Source: SIG440 sp045579055 (GTDB lineage Bacteria; Bacillota; Clostridia; Monoglobales; Monoglobaceae). Taken from it: a stretch of DNA of 64,000 nucleotides. Under the pieces are notes generated by a model. The model made no database searches. It saw nothing but the letters and a program-made list of their open reading frames with translations, and was not told the DNA's origin. The DNA is taken from positions 1 through 64,000 of the forward strand of contig JAZNLK010000136.1 in assembly GCA_045579055.1 (NCBI GenBank), in the 5' to 3' direction. Shown here piece by piece: positions 52,913-60,900 of the stretch. How positions within the stretch are numbered: the first letter of the stretch is position 1; each line of letters opens with the position of its first letter. Made by a program: the position numbers and the translations under genes.

Positions 52913-53878
52913 TTATCTTAATTCCACTGCATCCGAAAGCGGTCTGATATTCATCATATCATCCAGAACATAAAGCCCTGCAAAACCGCCCTCCAACTTG
53001 TCTGCAAAATCTGTTGTGTCAACTTCAATTGTAACATCATTGTCGCCCACAGCCAGGTCTTTCACAACCTGTGTACAGTTGACCATTCTCATATTCTTAT
53101 CAAAGAACACCATAACGGGAGTTGCTGTTGAACCCTTGGCATAATAGGTTACACCATTATCGGTTGCCTTTGTCACATCACCGCAGACGATTTTCATATC
53201 CGCTGCGAGAGTTCCTGCTGTAACATCTTCAATTCCCGAAACCTCGCTTCCGTCCATACTGAACAGAACGGCCTTAGCATAAACGCCTTCGAAAATTCTT
53301 ATATTATCAAAATAACTGCTATGCTTCAGACAATACATTCTCCACATGGCACTGGCTTCACCGGTATTGGCAATAGATGTGTTTACAACAAATCCAAAAG
53401 GTTCATTCACATCTCTCTTTTTGCGGTAAACCGTACCTCCGCTGACATCCTCGTTCATTACCATAACATAAGTATACCAAGTATCCGCTTCATGAGAAAG
53501 TGCCGATATTTGCAAAACACACTTGGGTCTGTCACCATCAATGGTACCACCGTTCAACTCAACATATATATATCCACCGTCAACCTTCTGCCCGATTTTG
53601 AAGTCAAACATCATAACACCGCCATTGGGAAGGCTCGAAACAGATGAGTTGATTCTGTTAAGTAGAGTTTCACCGGTGCTGTTGTCAAAATGCACAACAG
53701 TATTGTCCCCTTCAGTCACTTCAACTCTTGCCGCACCCTTGGGTGGATCGTTTGCCTCAAACACATCCACTCCGTTTTCGAAGTCCACATTCAGATATTC
53801 CGCCGCAGACACACCAACTGTCAGCAATAGGCAGACAATTGCCGTCATCAAAGCCACTTTTAAAATCTTTTTTAGCAT
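52913..53878 (-). CDS. Secreted beta-sandwich protein, paralogue 2
   Basis: The start is the ATG at 53878 (MLKKILKVALMT), after GGGAGGG, giving 321 residues. A signal peptide ends near residue 26. A concanavalin-A/laminin-G-like domain (~28-200; 'NVDFENGVDVF', 'WYTYVMVMNED', 'YFDNIRIFEG') is followed by a C-terminal beta domain ('VMVFFDKNMRM', 'TTDFADKLEGGFAGLYVLDD', 'PLSDAVEL'). It shares order and motifs with the preceding gene, so the two are tandem duplicates. It has no anchor or catalytic motif and is probably a glycan-binding protein. Confidence 0.85.
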   Translation of the reverse strand: MLKKILKVALMTAIVCLLLTVGVSAAEYLNVDFENGVDVFEANDPPKGAARVEVTEGDNTVVHFDNSTGETLLNRINSSVSSLPNGGVMMFDFKIGQKVDGGYIYVELNGGTIDGDRPKCVLQISALSHEADTWYTYVMVMNEDVSGGTVYRKKRDVNEPFGFVVNTSIANTGEASAMWRMYCLKHSSYFDNIRIFEGVYAKAVLFSMDGSEVSGIEDVTAGTLAADMKIVCGDVTKATDNGVTYYAKGSTATPVMVFFDKNMRMVNCTQVVKDLAVGDNDVTIEVDTTDFADKLEGGFAGLYVLDDMMNIRPLSDAVELR

Positions 53879-53891
53879 TGTTATCCCTCCC

Positions 53892-54944
53892 TTAGTAAAG
53901 CTCAACAGCATCCATCAAAGGCTCTGCCGTGACGAAGTCCTTCCACATATAGTAGCCGATGTAGCCACCGTCCAGCTTGTCATAAAATCCCGATGTATCA
54001 ATATCCAAAGATATGGTCTGCTTGCCGGCTTTCACCGTAACACCCTCAAGGGTAACGCAATCAATCATCTTGCCTGACGCATCATAAACAACCGCAAAGG
54101 GAAAAACCTCTCCACCGTCGGTAACTATTGTCTGACCGCCCGACACCGTTGTCTTAACATCTCCGCTGATAAAATCCGTTGTGGCAGTGAGTGTTCCGTT
54201 TGTGACCTGACTCAGCTCAGTGATTGCTTCGCCGTCCATTTCAAAGTGTCCGCCGGTTCCCACACCGCCCTGACAAAAGCAGATGTTGTCAATCATATAG
54301 TCAACCTGACCGCCATAAATACGGAAGTCACCATTGACAGTTCCGGTCACATTTCCTCTTGCCTGGTTTCTCACAAAAGTATAAGGCTCATCAGAGTCTC
54401 TTTCCTTGCGGTAAAGTGCCAAGGATGAAAAATCGCTGTTCACGTGAGCAATATATGAATACCAAACATCATTCTCGGGAGTGAGACGGAAGCCGTCAGC
54501 ATAATTCATCATTGTCAGACCGATTCTGGGACGGTTGCCCGAAGGACCACCCTTGCTAAGCTCAATCATAACATATTTTATAGCATTGCTTGCCGTCAGA
54601 TCACCGGTTGTTGAAAGCTGTATAAAGTCAAAAGCAAACATACATTCGCCATCAATAACGCTTGATGCCGCCATATGGCTGTCAATTACACCTGCACCGC
54701 TTGCACCTGATTTTCGGTTCACAAACTTCACAACCGTGTTGCCCGGCTTATAGGGATCCTCAATTACTTCGCGCATCAAAAGCTCCGAATTGGAAGTGCC
54801 GCTGGAAAATCCGCTTTTGTTGTCGTTTTCCGAAACATTCTCAAAGTCCTGATAAAAAGGCTGTACTCCTGCCGCAGATACATTCACCGCAAAAAGCGAC
54901 AAAAGCATCACACACACAAGCATCATTGTTAAAACTTTTTTCAT
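53892..54944 (-). CDS. Secreted beta-sandwich protein, paralogue 1
   Basis: The product has 350 residues and is the first gene of the six-gene surface operon. AAGGAGG precedes the ATG, and a signal peptide ends near residue 24. A laminin-G-like domain (~28-230; 'FYQDFENVSEND', 'WYSYIAHVNSDF', 'YMIDNICFCQGG') precedes a C-terminal beta domain ('FAVVYDASGKMIDC', 'SGFYDKLDGGYIGYYM', 'PLMDAVEL'). It is followed 13 bp later by its paralogue. Carbohydrate binding is the likely role (inference from fold and context). Confidence 0.85.
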   Translation of the reverse strand: MKKVLTMMLVCVMLLSLFAVNVSAAGVQPFYQDFENVSENDNKSGFSSGTSNSELLMREVIEDPYKPGNTVVKFVNRKSGASGAGVIDSHMAASSVIDGECMFAFDFIQLSTTGDLTASNAIKYVMIELSKGGPSGNRPRIGLTMMNYADGFRLTPENDVWYSYIAHVNSDFSSLALYRKERDSDEPYTFVRNQARGNVTGTVNGDFRIYGGQVDYMIDNICFCQGGVGTGGHFEMDGEAITELSQVTNGTLTATTDFISGDVKTTVSGGQTIVTDGGEVFPFAVVYDASGKMIDCVTLEGVTVKAGKQTISLDIDTSGFYDKLDGGYIGYYMWKDFVTAEPLMDAVELY

Positions 54945-54990
54945 TTCCTTTCCTCCTTGGATAAATTGAAATTTATACCTTTATGATAAA

Positions 54991-55055
54991 ATTATATATA
55001 TAATACAGTCAAAAGTAAATGCAACTTTCTACTTTTTTTATTGATATATCCTACT
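54991..55055 (-). promoter_or_regulatory. Promoter and AraC-type box of the surface operon
   Basis: On the minus strand TTTACT (55019-55014), a 17-base spacer and TATAAT (54996-54991) form the promoter. Just upstream lie two half-sites read as AGTAGGAT and AGTAGAAA (plus-strand positions 55048-55055 and 55026-55033), 22 bp apart. Seven bases separate GTAGAA from the -35 box, exactly as at the GH2 promoter, which suits a class II activator. Confidence 0.75.
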
Positions 55056-55137
55056 GTTTGATATAAAAAAGCCGTTTTAGAGAAAGTATATGGTAATTAA
55101 TCCATTATTTTCTCCAAAACAGCTTGAAAATGCCCTG

Positions 55138-56892
55138 TTAGTCTTCGATTGCCGCTTTCCTTGAATTTATCTCATGAAACACATTCGGGTCAAACTTATG
55201 ACGTCTGTCATAATACAAAAGTCCGTTTTCTTCCTGCTCGATGTCATAAAGCTGAGTGTAACAGAATCCCATTATTGATTTATTATCCAGAAGAACATCT
55301 GTGAGAGCTTTGTACCTTGCAATAAACTCTTCTTCCGTCTTGGGAGCATTTCCATAGCCCCAGGATTTTTCATTATATGCCTTTGGCGCCCACTTGATTC
55401 CGCCGTATTCGCTGATGAACAAGGGAAGCTTGCCATCCCAATCGCTTGTTTTATAGGCTTGAAGCCAGTCGGTATAGTCAACATAATCAACGATTTCACC
55501 CTCAGCCGCTTTTTCATAATGCTTTGCCAGCTTTTCGGAATCCTGCTCATAATTGTGAAGGTCATAGATATCTGTCACGGTATGGAACCAACCGCTTGTG
55601 TCGATTACAGGACGGGTTGGGTCAAGTGCCTTTGTAACACGATATGTCATCTCAATCACCATATTACACTGACGTCTGTTCTTCAAATCCTTTGTTTCGT
55701 TAAAGGGACACCAGCCGATAATCGAAGGATGGCTGAAGTCACGTTCAACCGCTTCCATCCATTCGGGAAGAAAGTACTGCAGCTGTTCCATTGTGGAAAT
55801 GTTCAGATTCCAGTTTGCGTGTTCTTCCCACACAAGATATCCTAACTTGTCCGCCCAGTAAAGGAATCGGGGTTCAAAAATCTTTTCGTGAAGTCTTGCA
55901 CCATTGAAGCCAAGCTCCAGACCGAAAATAACATCATTTTTCAAATCCTCGTCGGTGGGAGCTGTATAAAGTCCGTCAGGATAGAAACCCTGGTCAAGAA
56001 CCCATCTGCCGAATACGGTTCTGCCGTTGATTTTGAATTTTTTGCCCTCAAGTGCAACTGTACGAAGTCCGAAATAGCTGTCAACTTCGTCAAGAAGATT
56101 ACCGTCCTTTGAAACGGTAATCTTCAGGTCATAAAGATTACCCTGACCAACATCCCAAAGATGCTTTTCGGAAACCGCAACGGTGAGGCTTGCCACATTG
56201 GACATTGCGGTTACTTCTGCCTTGCCCACACTCTTGCCTTCCCAAAAGGCTTCGGCTGTTACAACCGCTCCCACAAATTCACCCATCATCTTTGCTTCAA
56301 TGTGAACTGATGGATTTTCAATCTCGGTTGTCATTTTCAGGTTTTGGATGTAACACTTGTCAACACATTCCATCCAAACTGTTTGCCAGATGCCTGTTGT
56401 TCTGGTATAGAAGCAGCCGTAGGAATCCTTCTTTGCACACTGCTTGCCCGCGGGCTGATTTTCGCTGCGTACATCATCATAGGCACAAAGGGTTATGTAG
56501 TTGCCGCTTTCCTTCAGATATTCGGTTATGTCAAAGCTAAAGGAAGTATAGCCGCCCTTATGTTCACCAACTCTTTCACCGTTGACAAAAACTATTGCAT
56601 GATAGTCAACCGCACCGAAATGAAGAATAACATTCTTGCCTTCCCAGTTTTTGGGGATTTCAACGTCCTTTCTGTACCACACGCAATTCATAAAATCAGT
56701 GTGTCCTATGCCCGAAAGACGACTTTCTGGACAGAAGGGAACGGTAATCTTGCAATCCAAGCTGTCGCGGTTTGCAAATCCTCCCTCTTCACCAATTTTC
56801 GCATTGTCTATTTCAAAGTCCCATTCGCCGTTGAGATTGAGCCATTCTCCTCTCACCATCTGGGGTCTTGGATATTCATTCCTTGGTATCAT
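55138..56892 (-). CDS. GH2 glycosidase, beta-galactosidase-like
   Basis: The product has 584 residues; AGGAGGG precedes the ATG. The GH2 N-terminal jelly roll (~15-180), Ig-like domain and barrel are in order. The acid/base is Glu399 (GWCPFNET) and the nucleophile Glu495 (LFISEYGGIKW). The NxK uronate motif of beta-glucuronidases is not seen, so a neutral sugar such as beta-galactose or alpha-arabinopyranose is more likely. There is no signal peptide, so it acts in the cytoplasm. It is divergent from an AraC gene and shares a promoter box with the surface operon, which predicts co-induction. Confidence 0.9.
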   Translation of the reverse strand: MIPRNEYPRPQMVRGEWLNLNGEWDFEIDNAKIGEEGGFANRDSLDCKITVPFCPESRLSGIGHTDFMNCVWYRKDVEIPKNWEGKNVILHFGAVDYHAIVFVNGERVGEHKGGYTSFSFDITEYLKESGNYITLCAYDDVRSENQPAGKQCAKKDSYGCFYTRTTGIWQTVWMECVDKCYIQNLKMTTEIENPSVHIEAKMMGEFVGAVVTAEAFWEGKSVGKAEVTAMSNVASLTVAVSEKHLWDVGQGNLYDLKITVSKDGNLLDEVDSYFGLRTVALEGKKFKINGRTVFGRWVLDQGFYPDGLYTAPTDEDLKNDVIFGLELGFNGARLHEKIFEPRFLYWADKLGYLVWEEHANWNLNISTMEQLQYFLPEWMEAVERDFSHPSIIGWCPFNETKDLKNRRQCNMVIEMTYRVTKALDPTRPVIDTSGWFHTVTDIYDLHNYEQDSEKLAKHYEKAAEGEIVDYVDYTDWLQAYKTSDWDGKLPLFISEYGGIKWAPKAYNEKSWGYGNAPKTEEEFIARYKALTDVLLDNKSIMGFCYTQLYDIEQEENGLLYYDRRHKFDPNVFHEINSRKAAIED

Positions 56893-56923
56893 TTTACAGC
56901 CCTCCTATCATATATTACTCATA

Positions 56924-57001
56924 AGTATAGCTACAACACTTCAGAAAGTCAATGCAAAATTCTACTTTTTTATTGACATATTCTACTGTTTGCTGTAAAA
57001 T
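56924..57001. promoter_or_regulatory. Divergent GH2/AraC promoters with shared direct-repeat box
   Basis: For GH2, on the minus strand: TTGACT (56952-56947), 17 bases, TATACT (56929-56924). For the AraC gene, on the plus strand: TTGACA (56973-56978), 17 bases, TAAAAT (56996-57001). Half-sites ATTCTACT at 56959-56966 and 56980-56987 lie 21 bp apart and enclose the AraC -35 box. A bound regulator could activate GH2 and repress its own gene. Confidence 0.82.
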
Positions 57002-57024
57002 AAAACTACAGAGGAGATGATTTT

Positions 57025-57801
57025 ATGAATTTTCTGACTATCCAGCCATTATTTCCCGAACGCAAGATGTTCAGCATAAACCGACCCGACTTGGGCGAAA
57101 CCGCAATCTGTTGTCATTTTCTCGCACCTGTAACAGTATGGTTCGGCGAAACAGAAATAAAGCTTCAACCCGGTGCCTGTATTTTTTGGGACTTTCACGC
57201 TCATCAACATTATGCCTGGACGGACCGTGTTTTTCTGCACAATTGGTTCCACGCAGATGACTCAATGCATTCTCTTATGGAAAAATACAAATTGGAATAC
57301 GAAACCGTCTACTATCCCCGGGACAACGACGCAATAACCAAGATATTCCAGCAAATCAACATTGAATTAACCCAAAAATCTGCATTTTATCAGGATGCAG
57401 TTGATGCCCTTGCAGAAAGCTTCTTTATCGAAGTTGCCCGCTCCGACAAGATGGAAAAAATAACCTCACCGATTAATTCCGAGCAAAAAGAGCATTTTTT
57501 ATCTGTGCGTTCACAGATTCATATGGAAATTCATAAGCCCTGGACGGTTGAGGATATGGCAAAATATGCCAATATGAGCCCCTCAAGATTTTATGAGCTT
57601 TACAAGAAATTCTTCGGTATTTCACCCCAAAAAGACTTGATTATCCGAAGAATTCACGCCGCACAAGCGATGCTTGAACGTGGAGATATGACCATCGCAA
57701 AGGTTGCAGAGTTGACGGGCTACACCAACCAGTATCACTTCATCCGTCAGTTCAAGCAGATAACCGGAAAAACCCCGGGACAAACAAAAGCGAAAAAATA
57801 A
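57025..57801 (+). CDS. AraC-family regulator of the GH2 and surface operons
   Basis: The product has 258 residues; GAGGAG precedes the ATG. The N-terminal cupin sensor has 'IQPLFPERKMFS', 'LQPGACIFWDFHAHQHY' and 'HNWFHADD'. The C-terminal ~100 residues carry both AraC helix-turn-helix motifs ('VEDMAKYANMSPSRFYELY', 'IAKVAELTGYTNQYHFIRQF'). It is divergent from GH2, and the direct-repeat box between them covers its own -35 element. The same box occurs at the surface-operon promoter and upstream of the FG-GAP operon, so it is the best candidate regulator for all three (inference). Confidence 0.9.
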   Translation: MNFLTIQPLFPERKMFSINRPDLGETAICCHFLAPVTVWFGETEIKLQPGACIFWDFHAHQHYAWTDRVFLHNWFHADDSMHSLMEKYKLEYETVYYPRDNDAITKIFQQINIELTQKSAFYQDAVDALAESFFIEVARSDKMEKITSPINSEQKEHFLSVRSQIHMEIHKPWTVEDMAKYANMSPSRFYELYKKFFGISPQKDLIIRRIHAAQAMLERGDMTIAKVAELTGYTNQYHFIRQFKQITGKTPGQTKAKK

Positions 57802-57856
57802 ATCGTTTCAGTTTTTGTTTTTTTAATATAAATTAAACAAAACGGTTAAAAAAACC

Positions 57857-57893
57857 TCAACCCCTTCAAGGAAGAAACCTTTGAAGGGGTTGA
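57857..57893 (-). terminator. Terminator between AraC and the large sialidase-fold gene
   Basis: TCAACCCCTTCAAGG pairs with CCTTTGAAGGGGTTGA through a ~15-bp stem with one bulge. GGTTTTTTTAACC follows on the minus strand. Confidence 0.8.
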
Positions 57894-57916
57894 ATTTATA
57901 TCATTTTCATATTAAT

Positions 57917-60900
57917 TTAAAATGTGTCGGTCAAATCAATATCTTTCGATATCGGCTCACCGTCCGCCGTCCAGAAAAATGCACGCATTTTACCGTTTTC
58001 TTCCTTTACCTTGTTGTAAAGTGCACTTCCTGCATACATCACAAACTGTTGACTTTCACCCTTTCCGAAATCCAGCTCAGCACTGCCTTCAAAATCAGTG
58101 GAAATAAGCTTGCCTTCCGCATCAAAATATCCGATAATTGGCATAAACTCACTTTGTTCAACATCTGTCGCCAGCACATTCAGCTTATTGTACACCTTGT
58201 CGTCCTCGCTGAAGTATTCCACCTCAGCGGCACCAAGTTGCGACACCAACGCATTGTCAATTGCCCACTTTGAGCCAAGCCCCGTAAGGCTGGCGCCCGT
58301 TGACGTGGGGTCATTGCCCACCTGACTCTGAGTTGCCTCAATCGCGAAAGCAAAATGCTTTGTCCAACTGCTGCTTATGGGCAAAGTCTGGGACTTTACA
58401 ACAGGAGCCTCGTGATTGTCGGGATTATCGGTTACAACCATAATTTCAGTATATTCCGAATCTGTTTTTAGCTTTCTGTAAGCCTTCTTTACTCCATTTT
58501 CCTCAACAAGCTTATAGGTATACCAAGTTCCGATTTCAACATCGTTTGCCGGTATAATCCATCCGTCATTGTTGGCTGAATACATCTGAACAGAAAGAGA
58601 ATGTCCAAGTGCCAGCTTGCATATATCAACCGTCAGCTGATAATTGTCGGTAGGCATTGTTTGAACATCGCCGTTGAGTTCATATCTTCCCCAAGTATGT
58701 CCCGATTCAACGGTTCTTTCCATAATCCAATGAGTGTTACAATCTTTAGTGCAGTATTCGGGAGTAAAGGTTCCCCAGACTCCGTCCTGACCTTCAAAAT
58801 CCTTGCGGAAAACAACCCCCGATGTGAGCTTTGCCGTCTGATTATAAACCTTTACATTATCCAGCCAATAATGGGTAGTAAATGCATTCTTACCGTTTTC
58901 CGTTGTGATATTACCAGTGAAGGCTGCATAACGTGGGTCACTGACAATTCTCACTCTGTTGTAGTTGCTGCTTCCTATTATGTTTGCCGAAGCAGTAGCC
59001 GCAGCCGCCTTTCCCATTCCCGTTTCAGGGTCTGTAACAATCACCAGAGGAGTTTTGCCGTCAACATACCTTGTTTCAACAGTATACCACTTGTCCTTTT
59101 TCGGTATTGCAGAGGCAGGAATCACAATAATCCTTCCGCTGCCGTCATCATTGTCGGCAAGCTCCACACCGATTGCAACCCCTTCATCCTTTTTCAGAAT
59201 ATCATAGGTCACAACAACACCGTTTTTTAGGTCTATGTCAAATCCGTTTTGGCTTCCTGTGGCCTGAGAAGTGGCAAAGCCGTCAAAGGAGTAGGTTGAG
59301 CCTGATGTGTTGTTGGTTATGGTGATATCCAGAACCTTGTTGCCTGTTCCGTCATCAACCACCTTTAATATATCATCATAAGCATCCGAACTTGAACCCG
59401 GAGCCGCATCAACGGTCACACCACTTTTGCCGCTGTCATAATCCTGAACAAAAATCAGATGCTTGTCACCGAACATTGTTCCTGTCAGGTCTTCCACGCC
59501 TGTTCCCGATTTCGGAGCATAGTTCAGATATTCATTAAGATAAGATGCCGATGCAACCTCACCGCTCCAGAGAACGAAGCTATCCTCCATATCCGAAATA
59601 TTCTTACCGAAGGCTTCCGCACAGGCATCAATGTCAAGATACCCCTTTGACAGGCAGACTTCACCAAAAGTCTTTGTTGCACCGTTCACGGAATATGTGT
59701 TTGCACCTTCTGTGAACACAACTTCACCGTCACCGATGCTGAAAACAAGATTGTTTCCGCTGACCTTTGATGTCGCACCGAAAATCTTTCCGATTACTGT
59801 CGCATCATACTTTCCGTCAATAACCGTCACATCAACGCTTTCGCCGTAAATCATTGCCGTTCCCGACATCTTGGGAACAAAACATAAGGTATCGGAAACA
59901 GAACCTGAACTTTCACCCCAGTTATATCTTTCGTGCACTTCTTCAAATCGTTTCTGACTTCTCACCTTGCTCTTGTCAATTGCATAAGTGATTGAACGTC
60001 TTGGTGTGTGAAGATTATTCCACTGGATATAAACCGTGTCGCCGAACACACGCAGAACGTGGTTGCAGGCATCGTAGGATGGGAACTGGCTCTGTTCATT
60101 GAGCGTTGCCACAAACTCCCAGGACTCCATTCCGTCATAGCTGACCATAAGTGCAAAGCGGTTGCGGGGGCGGTGCTGATACCGATAATCATAGGTCACC
60201 GCATCATACTGCATAATTGCCCAGTAGGTGTTGAGATCCTCGCTGTCACGTTCCACCGCATAAGTACAAAGAGGTGAAATCAGCTGAGACGGTCTCCACT
60301 CATCAAAGCTCACACCATTATCCCTTGAGTCACAATACATAACAAAACCCTCGCCGGAACGTGCGAACCAGCGGATTGTGCCGTCAGGGAGCTCAACGTG
60401 AGAACCTTCCTGAAGATTCATTCCATCCTCACCGCTGTTGTAGGTGGTTTCCGATCTATACCAGTTTTTCAGGTCATCGGAATAAAAAGTGTCCATTTCA
60501 TTGATTGTTCCGTATTCACTGAATCCATAGCCGGGACTGATGAAAACACGTCCGTTCTTCGCCTGAGTTATGCTGCCTGTCAGAACAACACGTCTCTGGT
60601 CATCATCCTCGTTCATATATCCCACTCGTGTCCAGGTTTTCGCATCATCGGATGAAACCCATATCTCCACCGGATTGGTAAGTTCTCCGGTACGCAGCTC
60701 CATAAGTCTTCCGTCATTGAGACGGATTCGGTTTTCGGTGGCAGAGCTTGCGGTATATTCCGACCAGGTTTCACCGCCGTCGGTGGTCTTTATGTGTCCG
60801 TTTGCCTGAATATAAACCGCACCTGTCTTATCTTCCCAGATTTCCGCAATTCCCACTTTATCGCTGATTGTTGCAGTCTTCACCGCCGCCGTAACCGCAC

